A stretch of 64,000 nucleotides of DNA from Aristolochia californica (Eukaryota; Streptophyta; Magnoliopsida; Piperales; Aristolochiaceae). Of the stretch, positions 25,598 through 35,697 are shown piece by piece. How positions within the stretch are numbered: the first letter of the stretch is position 1; each line of letters begins with the position of its first letter. The notes under the pieces were generated by a model. It searched no databases. It was not told where the DNA came from and saw only the letters and a list, made by a program, of their open reading frames with translations. Made by a program: the position numbers and the translations under genes. Location: NCBI GenBank assembly GCA_029961685.1, contig JARWKL010000007.1:7460708-7524707 (forward strand), given 5' to 3'.

Positions 25598-26843
25598 GAA
25601 AGGCAATAATTGTGAAATACCTCTCATTAGCTTTTGATTGCACCACAGCCTCTACATATTTCACCCCATTCACTGTGAGTCAAAAGGCAATTACTTAGTG
25701 AAGTTATTATATGTGCCATAATTGGCAGTATCAGAACATTACACGGGGATAACAATTTTTTTAGAAAGGTCATATAAGAATCACAATATCCTGAAAAAAG
25801 TACTTAAATAGGAAAAAATATAACAAACGGAGGCATATAAAATTCCTTGCTCCAAGTAAACAGTCCAAAAGACACTACATTTTGGAATTTTGTAGAATCC
25901 AGCATTAGTAATTCATGGAACTTTGCATCGTTAGTATGCCAGTTTCAATCTCATTAGCGGAATTTCATGCCACTTAAATGTCCTTTGCCGCATTTTCCAT
26001 TTCCTAAGAGAATGATTTTCTAAATCGAACTTATTAAGCTTCAAGACGAGAATTAAGATAGAGTAACTCAGTTCAGTAGAGTCCACAGCACACCATAAAA
26101 TAAGAGATCACTTTTTTTCTTTTTCTTTGCTTTTTGTTGGCTAAATGCTACATTTGCTATCAGGAGTCATTTCCAGTTTCCAAACATTTGGTAAGTACAT
26201 ATTTCTGTGCAACTAATAACCATTTCCATGTCTTAACTGGCTCAGCCTCATAAGATCCTAAAGTTGCCCTCAGAGGCCTCAGGATTTTCCAGAAAGCATC
26301 GGTAAACAATGACTTTCTGCTCGAACGTATAAATCCTATAGATATAGCCTCAACCTCCAAAATATTCAGTATCAGAGAATATTACAAGATGAAAACTCTG
26401 AGGTACTACGGGGCGAGAAACTCAGAGACAGTGCATGCAGCAGACAGCCTACTAATACAAGAATCTTTCCCTGGTTACATTAACTCTACTAGAATTTCAA
26501 TTGCACTCTTTTTTAGGCATCCATTCAGCATACCATAACATATATGATTAGAAAAAGCCTAAAAGCTTAAATCAATTTGGAAGAGGGACAACTCCTGAGG
26601 AATTTGATTGTGCAATAAAATGAGAAGCTATGCTCATCAAAATTAAGCGTTGGTTCGTCCATTGGTTCAGTAGCACTACAATTAACCGGCTTCAATAATT
26701 AAGCTCCATAGCACACCTTGAAAACAATTATTCAAAAATTTAAAAACAGCAGAGTTGAATTAGCACATCTGCTCTTCATTTGACATGCTAGAGGTTCAAG
26801 ATATATTAAACACAGCAAGTTATAATAAAATATGTTGACTTTA

Positions 26844-27165
26844 TGTTGAGTACCTAGCCAATACTACCCAAAAGACCGGCATGTTAGAAGCGGAAGGCAT
26901 AGGTACTTAACCCAGGACCATAACAGTACATCCATCGCCACGAGCCGACGACCATGACGGCTCAAGACTAAGCAACGAGGAAAACGTCCGGGGTTTGTCT
27001 TCAGCCCACACCGTAATGAGGGGATATCTAGCCGTAGCGTAGCATGGCCTGCGTCCAAGGGGAATTGAACTCGCGACGTAGCGCCTGCTCTGATACCAAA
27101 TGTTGAGCACTTAGGAGCGGAAGGCATAGATACTTAACCCAGGACTATAATACTTTATTCCAACA
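26844..27165 (-). mobile_element. TRIM (terminal-repeat retrotransposon in miniature), damaged copy
   Basis: On the minus strand a 3' terminal repeat (about 26844-26926, starting TGTTATGGTCCTGGGTTAAG and ending CTCAACA) and a shorter 5' terminal repeat (about 27102-27165) flank a 170-bp interior. The interior begins with the tRNA-Met primer-binding site TGGTATCAGAGC. It has no coding capacity. The 5' repeat lacks the CGGTCTTTTGGG block and has extra bases after TGTT. The flanking 5-mers (CTTTA and TGAAT) do not match. It belongs to the same family as the element at 47366-47683. Confidence 0.8.
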
Positions 27166-27352
27166 TGAATTAGTCAACAAGAAAAATCCGGAAAATCTGA
27201 AATACAGCAATATAATACACAAATATTCACTAGTTGAATGAGAAACACCAGTCTATTCTGTCTCAATCGATGTTTTTGCATCAAAAAATTTAGCAGGACT
27301 TCTTTTTTAGCAGGATAGTTGTCACCACTGTCCAAGAATTCACGAAGCATGT

Positions 27353-27452
27353 GGATTGGACCTTTGGCTCAATGGCCACATTGGGGATTTTAGTGTGAAG
27401 TCTCGAGTGCGAGTTTCACTCGGGTAAGAGGTACAATATTAAAAAAAAAAAA
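27353..27452 (+). mobile_element. tRNA-derived SINE-like element
   Basis: A box-A-like TGGCTCAATGG (27365-27375) and a box-B-like AGTGCGAGTTT (27406-27416) are spaced about 41 bp apart, as in RNA polymerase III promoters of tRNA-derived SINEs. The segment ends in an A-run (27441-27452). It does not fold as a complete tRNA. No clear target duplication was seen. Confidence 0.5.
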
Positions 27453-28929
27453 ACACTGCAGAAAGCATAAAATAATGTTTTTAATTATGACATTCACTTG
27501 GCAGGAAACAAAGAGAGACAATTACTCCTTTCCAATGGTTGTGCCAAATGCTTTGATGCCTCTGAAGTATCTGACATGTTAGATCCCAGGGTTGGTCCAG
27601 GTTCTTCAGATAGTTTCTACATCAAATTCCAACACCAAAATAAGAGTTGAAGTAAAAACATCACCTATTTAAAAGACATTCAAATGTTCCAAAACCCATC
27701 ACAGCATAATCAAGAGCATGGACATACAAACAGAAAATTTGACATTAATTTTTATCCACCCACCCCAAATGTATATAAGGCAAGTGGGTAAGGTATCTTT
27801 TTTTAAATGGCTAAGAACAACAGAATAGCAACAGATATGAACGTTCAAGATCAGAGGTCTGAACTTCGGTAGACATTTGGCTAAAAAATTTCTAACCTAG
27901 ATTAGTTTTTCCTTCTGCTTTCACAGCAAGAAGAGCTAGCATAAAAGGACATAAGGAAAAAGTTTCTCATTGCAAATTATATCAACACGAAAATCTGCAA
28001 AGGTTATATTCCCATGGAAATTTTTTCACATCAGGAGCACTAGTCACCTCCCTAAAGTAAGGAGATTAGTTGGATCTCTCACTTATGATGCACAATATAT
28101 TACAATTTGAGCATTTTATTAGAAATCTTGTCAACAATAGTAACAGCTCCCCTAAATCCTCACCTTCTCCAATTTTTCCACAGGTTCAACAGGAGCCTTT
28201 ACATCAATTTCATCCTCATCGTTATTAACTGATCTTACTGCACTACGACTTGTTGCAAGCTTCTTCATTTGTTGTTTCATTTCCACTCTCAGCTGAAAAA
28301 TTGGAGATAAATTCTTCCACTGATTTTGAATTTTCTTCATCTATCTCACTTTCTAGTATGCATTCTTCAGGAATATGCTGCACCGAGTCACATAAAAAGT
28401 TCCACTACATGTTAGATCATTCTCCAACAAACAAAGTTGCAATTGTATGGGATAGACGAATGAATTACTTTTCAAAGAAACGATGGATTCATACAAACAG
28501 AAGAAAGAGAGCAGAATTCGCAAATCACATCTGGTGCAAAAGCTGTGGAGTCTAGCACAAGTAAAAGAACTTGTAAACCCCATGGAGGAGCTCCCACTGA
28601 TCTTTCTAGATAAATCTCAGCTCCTGTGCACTCGTGAATATGTTTTATAATGACCAGTATCAAATTTATCAGAAAGAGAAGGTGTTTTTCGAAGTGACAA
28701 TTCAAGCGATTGAATACCAAAACCAATTTCTGATTCCTACACTTGTAATCTACTTGCGTATAATGCATCTTGAAACTTATGATTCAGAATAAATTCTAAT
28801 AAGACAAAACCACTACCCAACATAGAAACCTGAAACTGATCAATAGTAGGTCTGCCAACTGAAAGTAGCTTTAGTTGCCTCACCTCAACTGCATTGCATA
28901 CCAAAAAAGGAGAGAAATGGTGAAATTGT

Positions 28930-29148
28930 AAAGGGGGTTAGTGCATTTTCAAAAAAATAAGATAAATGTAGTGGGAGAATGAGTTTATTAAAAAAATACT
29001 CTGATAGATTTAACCTTATTAAGATACTTTTATTTAACTTAATAAAATAAGATAAATAATTTATAAATTAAAAAATATATATTAATTTAATTAAATATAA
29101 AAAATAATATACCTAAACAAACATGGTTGCTTTTATAATGTCTAGAGC
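28930..29148. repeat. AT-rich dispersed repeat shared with 44646-45000
   Basis: The block starts GTTAGTGCATTTTC and later contains AATATACCTAAACAAACATGG followed by TTGCTTTTATAATGTCTA. The same ordered words occur at 44646 onward and again at 44940-44985. It has no coding potential and is probably a relative of the TIR element at 44646-45648. Confidence 0.5.
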
Positions 29149-29300
29149 AGGTCCAACGCTACTAGCGTCAATAAACTTCTGACAACAAGAAGAGAAACAT
29201 GTAAAAACAAAAAATTCACCGATACAAAACCAGCTTGAAGGGCTAAGTATGGATACAAGGATGAAGCATGCTAAATAATATCAGAGGAAAGTGAATGCAC

Positions 29301-29806
29301 CTGTTATTTGAAATCGAGTTAATATGATAATCATGAGCATGAGCATATATCCTCCGACATCTAGCAATGAGACTAGTTTCATGGCTTGCTACCTAAATAA
29401 GAAAAAAATAAACCACATGATTAGCATTTGTGACAATATAACATTTTTTGGAGAGACAACAAGAAAAAAAAAAATCATTAAGGAGGTTCGATAGAGAAAA
29501 ATGTACAACAGAGGATCCAAAGGAGGGCAGCACTAAAGCCACCACAATAACAGAGCTGCCGATAGGAGGTGCTGTGGAGCTACTTCATCTCTTGCTAAAG
29601 AGTCTGCTACACTATTCGCAGACCTAGCGCTATGCTGCCAATAAATGATGACATAATTAAGAGATCGAGCACATGCAGGGGAAAGTCATACCTTCCTGAA
29701 CTTCTTCTCCAGCAGTACGTTCACCAAATACCTGAGAGACTTTCCACTCCAGAGGCGGCGGCGGGCTCACAGCAGGAGCAGCATCCGCATCTACCCCGCC
29801 GTTCAT
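29301..29806 (-). pseudogene. PP2A B55 regulatory-subunit fragment: first exon plus one internal exon
   Basis: The exon at 29692-29806 (ATG at 29806, donor GAAG|GTATG) encodes 38 residues ending VFGERTAGEEVQE, the conserved start of plant PP2A B55 subunits. It stops in the same phase as I recall for the family, where VDIISAIEF follows. The segment 29301-29392 (acceptor TTATTTAG, donor AACAG|GTGC) encodes HETSLIARCRRIYAHAHDYH followed by INSISNN, an internal B55 WD-repeat exon. The exons that should lie between them are absent; only 299 bp separate the two, and a LINE fragment occupies part of it. Splicing the two directly would shift the frame. No later B55 exon was found on the low-coordinate side. 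It cannot make a B55 protein. Confidence 0.85.
29469..29665 (-). mobile_element. 5'-truncated LINE fragment (RNase H tail)
   Basis: The minus strand reads WQHSARSANSVADSLARDE followed by VAPQHLL and a stop, resembling the end of the RNase H domain carried by plant non-LTR retrotransposons. A homopolymer run lies at 29463-29473 beyond the stop. On the element's own strand it reads T rather than A, which is unusual for an L1-type tail, so the 3' end may be rearranged. It lies between the two PP2A exons. Confidence 0.5.
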
Positions 29807-29860
29807 TTTCTCCGAAGAATCGACCGGCAAAATCAACCACAAAGCATCACAGATCGACAT

Positions 29861-32800
29861 ATTTCCCTGGTATTATACTCCCCATGTACATGTAGGCATG
29901 AGTGAGTGGGATTTCAATAGTATTGTAAAAAAAATTTATTACCAATAAAGTAATTTTTTAAATATTAAAATATCAAAACGGTGTTTCAAAGTATTAATTC
30001 TTGTTTTAAAATGTTCAAATTCCATATGTAAGTGTAAGGAAAAAAGGAACAAAATTATCCTATTTATCAAAGAATTTAATTAAAGATAATAAAAAAATTC
30101 ACATTGAATATTCTCATCAATTAAATCATATTTTAGGAAAAAAAACACGAATTGCTTGTCCTAGCTAGGTAATTGGTAAAGGCATTTGCGTTGGTCAAAA
30201 GGAAATACGCAATAAACCTTTTCGATTTTTTATTTGTTAGTTGCTTATGACCTTAATTAGATCAATTTTTGGAAATTTTTAATTTAAAAAAAACCCGACT
30301 CGTATGCCATGAATTTACATATTTTATAGGTTCTAGTCTTACATGGGTTGAATTGGTTTTATATATCAAACTATGACTTGACACCAAAACCCGTTTAGTA
30401 TTGATTGATTAACTCAAATTATATATTTATGTCTATTTATAGTATATCATGTGACTTTTTATTTAAAAAGAATTGGATTTAAAAGCAAATTAACTAAATA
30501 CAAGAACATAAGAGCTCAATTGATGCCAAAACTACGAAAAAAAATTGTTTTTGCTATTTTAACACTTAAATATTTTATCTTTATTTAAATAATAGTCCTT
30601 TACTTTGAAGTTATTGGGTCTAAGTTGAGATTAGTCAAAAAGTATAACAAATATTTAAATATTAAAAGAACAAAAAAGGAGTTTTTTTATTGCTTGATTA
30701 AAAAATAATTTACAAGCATAAGAAAATCAGCCAAATGGAGCAATTTTTATTATAAACAAGTTTTAATTAAAATATAATTTTTCATTATTTTATTATCGTT
30801 GAATTGTAACCATGCAAATGGTCTTTAAATGTTACAAAAGTGCAAACAGGGTTTTTCGTCTTATAATTAGGATTTGACTCGGACTCATGCAAATCTGAGT
30901 TGGATCGGCCGAATTGAATAGGGACTTGACCTGTCTGAAGGTGTGGCAGTCCCACACGACTCAATTTGCATTACTTAAAAAGGAAATTAAAGCAGCCACT
31001 AACCCGGATTATTTTCCGAGTCGGACCGCCAAAGTCGATTTGGAACTCGGATCAGTCGGGTTGAATAAGGGTGAGTCTGCGTGAGTCTAACTTCCCAAGC
31101 CTATCCGTCCCTTTTCAAAATTGAGTGAATCTAATCAAGTCATCCGTCAACTCACCAGGTCGAAACACCCTGATTCCGTAAGAGTTTGATGCGACTGCAA
31201 CCCACCATTCCAACTCGCGAGAAAACAAAATCCAGACGACGAAGAAAAGAGGGCTTTTAACATGCCAACAGAGATGTGCGGAGTGCGCTCCAGTTTTCCG
31301 CGTCGGTTATCTCTGACAAAAGCAAGTCGATGGAAGGAAGAAGCATCGAGACCAGCGACAAAAATCAACGTCTTGCCGCCGGATTTCCAAAGAAGAAAGC
31401 AAACCAGGCACGGGAGTGTCCTTATTTCACCTTCTCTTAGAAAACGAGAGGTCCACACCGTTTCACACCCGTACACTTATTCAAAGACGATGTCATCAAT
31501 TTACATAAATTTTTATTTTTGGAACTTATATTAAATCATTAATAATCATTAATAATTTTTTAACCATGATTTTTATTATTTTTATAAAAATTCATAATAA
31601 AAAATATTTTTAATTATAACTAGATTTTATTTTAATTACTGGTATAAATAACATAGACTTGATCGTAATATTGTAGATATATTTATTTATTTAAATAAAA
31701 ATATCAATTAAGTGTATCCACCTAATGTTTTCTTATATAAATAACCGCATATACATTGGATTTTTTATAGCAATTTTTTATCAAATTTCGCTAAATAGTT
31801 TTTTATCAATAAAATATATTTTAAAAATAAATAATATTGTTTTTTCATTATTAGGGTCATCAATTTTAATTTTACATTAATAAATTGTATTTAAATTATT
31901 TATTGGAGACAAAAAAAGCACGGTAGATTCGCCTGTTTTCAACCGCTGCATTTGAAAGCAATTTTGTCCTTAAAAGCGGCCCCACAGTGACATCGACGTG
32001 ACGTTTCATAAACTTTTTATAGAAAGGAATTTGAGCCACTGGATAGTGGTACGTCTGCCCCAATAATTAGTCGTCGATTAATCAATATTTTCCTGCCACG
32101 TCTCACTGCTTTGTTTCCTTTCCTGGTAATGATTTGTCGTATCTCCTTTGGTACTTATCTTTTCTTTTCGGTTTTTTCCCCTTAAAAAATCGTTGCCCGA
32201 TTCGCTTCTCGCGGTCATCGAAAGCTCGGAAAGCGTAAGCCACGGATTCTATAGCTTTTATTAAATCTGGAATATAGCGAAGGTAGGATTCCGAATCTCC
32301 ACGTGTGACGAATCAACACGTGGGGAAAACGTAGCGAATTGTGCGCGAGTTGCATTAACCGTAAACGAGGGTAAACCCCTCGAGGGGGACAGCGAACATG
32401 AAAAGGCGCAGTCAGTGGCTTCGCTGCCTGCGGCTTGGCTCGAACCGCTACGACAGAATTGTCTTGAATTGGACGAATTATAAGTTTAATAAAGTAATTT
32501 GACACATTTTTATTTTTGATTAATTTTAGTAAGTATTATATTTGAGTTTTTAATAAAGTTGTCGTATGTTATTTATAATAATGCAGCTATTTTCAGTATG
32601 TAAGACTTATTTATTTATTGGCATATTTTAACAATTATTTATTAGGGTTCTAATTTAATGGAGGGTTAGGTTTAGATTGAACCTGATTTAATTAATTATT
32701 TAATTTTTAAAAAATAAAATCTAGGATTAGGTATTGTAAATAACGCATAAAAATTAAATAAATATTAAACAAAACGTCCTAAAAAATATTAACATTATTT

Positions 32801-34100
32801 ATAATAATAAAGATTGAGACAATTTCTAAGATATTTGTGATACCAGACCATTGCGCTGCGGTTCACCCACAATCACCACTCAAGAAGGGACCCACCTAAA
32901 TGCGTACTTGAGTAGGCTGATCTGTTCAACTATTGGTAACCTTTCGTTTTCATGACGTCCACCGTCCTTACGAAGAAAAAGTTAGCATAATATAGATGGA
33001 AAATGATGGAAAAATCATGAAAAGTAAATTTCAACTCCAGCAAGGCAGCAACGAGTGGTCCACAATCACTTCATACCAGATTTTTACATTCTCATTTCAC
33101 TTCGCGAGAACACGTTCAATGACGAAGCCAATTCCTTCATCAATGCCTCACTCAACCACGCCCTCCCACCTGACATTAGCTATTTTGGCGTTACGAGACA
33201 GCGACAAAGGGGGTCAATGATTCAATAATGGACCACCGTGTTTTAGCTTTCCCTCTCGTCCGTTTCTCCGTCCCTACATGACTCAATCGCCCCCGTAGGT
33301 AACAGTGTTAGCTTATGTTGTTTCTTTATTTCCGTGCCTCTTCCGTGGTCCAAACGGACACCAGTGAACATGTGTAGTGACAACTGGACTGATATATAAT
33401 AATTGTCATAAGACAGTATATATAAACAATCATGTATATATAAGAATGTGACAATACAACTCATCGAATTAACTCATGACTCGAGCAAGTCGATTAGGTT
33501 TCAAATGACCGAGTTAGATGGGGTAAGGAGATGGAGTCCTAGTTTCTAGCATTAAACTCTGGAAAACCGATCCGACCCAAGCTATTCATGTGTTGGGTGG
33601 TCGAGTCCATTCTCAAATCCGAGCCTTACAATCATCTCGGCCGTAAGTCGTAACCAGTAAATAGTACGACTACCGAGAGTAAACGAGACCCCGATATCTC
33701 TGACCGGACTCCTCCCACGAGAAACATCGTAACTTCCGTCACGTACTCGCTTGTTTTGTCGCCTTACATTGGGTCACCTAGACAGCGACGTGCACGATAT
33801 CTCGCGAGAAACTGCCAACATCCCCGCCGAGAAGGCTCTTCTCGCCCACCAATAAAAAGCCAAAAAACACAACAAAGCAGCGTTGCCTTCGACGCGCATC
33901 TCAGTGTGGGCCCATCGCCCCCATGCCGGCACAATTAACGGCGCAACACGTCCAATGCGAAGCCGACGTGGGCGACTCTGCTGCCACATCAGTACCTTCC
34001 GTCAACTTAACCGTCGGTTTTTTCCCTATTGTCTTTTTAGCTTTTTTTATTTAAAATTATTTATCATCTACTTCTCGTTCGTTGGCGAATGGCAATCTCG
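29861..34100. other. AT-rich intergenic region without a supported gene
   Basis: Frames at 31147-31476 (-), 31262-31534 (+), 32215-32505 (-), 32996-33220 (+) and 33756-33938 (+) are short, overlap each other on opposite strands and show no recognisable protein features. 29930-30800 and 31540-31900 are very AT-rich. 33580-33990 is more GC-rich and may belong to the upstream region of the next gene. Confidence 0.45.
32300..32322. promoter_or_regulatory. Pair of G-box (CACGTG) elements
   Basis: CACGTG occurs at 32300-32305 and again at 32317-32322, in the contexts TCCACGTGTGACG and CAACACGTGGGG. G-box/ABRE-type sites bind bZIP and bHLH factors. The nearest annotated gene on the plus strand starts translation more than 3 kb away, so no target gene is assigned. 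Confidence 0.4.
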
Positions 34101-35697
34101 CTCGTATATTATATATGTTTTTCATTCTTGTTCTTCCTTCTCCATTCTCGCATTTTGTGGCTACCACCCGCCTGGAAATCACCGGCTTGTATGGAAATCT
34201 TTTGATCTTTCAATGGCTTTGATGCAGATCTCGTTAGGATCTTTCAGGTACTGTGCCTCTGAACGAGTTTTGGTTCAATTTCGTTCGACTTAAGGGATTT
34301 TTTTTTTTTTTTTTGCGCGATTTCTATGTTATGGTCAGAACAACAGGACTGTTGGAGTTCGAAGTTTGTTTCTAGTTATTAATAGCTGTCTTTTGGCTTT
34401 AGGATATGTGGATTTCGGCTTTGGTGGGTTCGACTTGGATTTCTGGTTCTACTTCACGACTAGAAGCTCAGATTATTTGCATTTAAGTATTGATCAGAGG
34501 TAAGAGACAATTTAGTTTGTTTTTTATTTATTTTTTTTGGTCGAATGAAATCTCTTCTTTTCTTTGGATCCAGCTCTGCAGTTCGCTGAACTTCCTGAAT
34601 GTTCTATAGATCGTAGCGCATTTCTTTTATGCAGTTTGTTTAGATTGTTTTGGGGACTAGAAGTTTCCTTCAGTCGTTGACTTGTTCGCTGCGCGAAGCT
34701 CTTGGTAGTTTTTATGTTTTTGAGAAGTATGTTAAATTTACACAATCACTCTTTCTCTCTGATTTGCTTGTATTGATCAGTTAAAAACCATTTCTGGATG
34801 TGGAATTTCCATTTCTTATTTTTTTTGTTGTTTTATGTTATCTCACGGAGGGCGGAGAGTGTAGATTTGAGTTTAGCATGGATATTATCTTTTATTTTCA
34901 TCTTTTTGACAATATTGAGTGATCTGGTTTTTGACTTCATATCATTTAGAATTGTGATCTTAAATTGATCTTCTAAGAATAGATGTGTTTTTTCCTTGTG
35001 ATTTTATTAATCATCATCAGAGAGATTTTGGGGGTTCTGATCCTTCACATTCTCCTGTTTCATTTGAATTGTTGTTAAAGACAATTAACTTGTTCTGGTG
35101 CGTTTTGTTGTCTTGTGCAGTTTGCAAGAACGATATGGTCTAGTTCAGTTTCTGCTGGACCGCTAATTATTTCAGTTGACAGGTATATCTCAAGAGTAGT
35201 TCCATCTTCTTACTTTTGACCTTTTTCTTTGTGTAGAGATGGCATGGTCAGATTTTCTGTAGTTGTTTAACAAATATAGTGATTGCTAATGCATCTTAAG
35301 CTTCTTTTTCTTTTGGTAGGATTAATGAAGTTTAAGGCCTCTTCATTTGAAGGGGGGAAAACGCGAAGTACACTTCTTTCAAGTGTGCCCACTCTGATTG
35401 TTCTCCTCAAGGAATTTTACACAAGTAACGTGATCAGATATTGGAAGCTTACCAGGACTTTGACAATAAGTTTTTATATGTCAACATACTGTTGACATGG
35501 ATAGGTTAAGAGACAATTGGCTTTGTTAGTGGTGGAGCTCCTGTGCTGAACTTGTGTATATGTTACTACATCAGCCCATGAGCTAGCATAACAGATTGGT
35601 AATTTAAAGGATTGTTGGATTCCCCTCCCAGAATCTGGTTTTAAATCCAACTAGATAGTTTCCATCTGCTTGTCATTTGTCTTACCAAACAAGAAAA
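34101..35697 (+). promoter_or_regulatory. Promoter and long intron-containing 5' leader of the Cys/His-repeat gene
   Basis: A TATATTATATATG run at about 34108-34120 could be the TATA region. Downstream, a plausible leader exon ends ATCTTTCAG|GTACTG near 34247, followed by T-rich intron-like DNA. A short upstream frame starts at ATG 34213. Several donor/acceptor choices exist up to 35690, so leader exon borders are not assigned. The small frame 35283-35495 is probably leader or intron sequence. Confidence 0.4.

Larger units (their letters stand above)
25621..28768 (-). pseudogene. Partial copy of the AAA ATPase gene: 5' exons only, ATPase domain absent
   Basis: Minus-strand segments match exons 1, 3, 4, 5 and 6 of the AAA gene at 7229-19749, in the same order: 28625-28768 (start MHYTQVDYKCRNQK against MHARGLKCRNQK), 28529-28623 (95 nt, same as the parent), 28164-28377 (214 against 240 nt), 27526-27616 (91 nt, same) and 25621-25672 (52 nt, same). 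Splice sites are largely kept. Exon 2 is missing. The exon-4 copy carries a one-base frameshift and a TAG at 28243-28245 in the parental frame. Nothing matching exons 7-24 follows; the PPR gene lies there instead. A TRIM (26844-27165) and a SINE-like element (27353-27452) sit in the intron between the exon-5 and exon-6 copies. Divergence from the parent is substantial, so the duplication is old. Confidence 0.85.

Noticed and set aside
30000..30840. Possible repeats in AT-rich DNA
   Set aside because: Only simple AT-richness; no unit or ends could be defined.
31147..31534. Overlapping frames of 109 codons (-) and 90 codons (+)
   Set aside because: They lie on opposite strands over the same DNA, show no family features and have no promoter or splice context.
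32215..32505. 96-codon minus-strand frame, Arg/Pro-rich
   Set aside because: No recognisable motif; it covers the G-box island and is probably open by composition.
35283..35495. 70-codon frame upstream of the Cys/His-repeat gene
   Set aside because: Falls in leader or intron DNA, has no features, and the downstream ATG at 35698 has better context.
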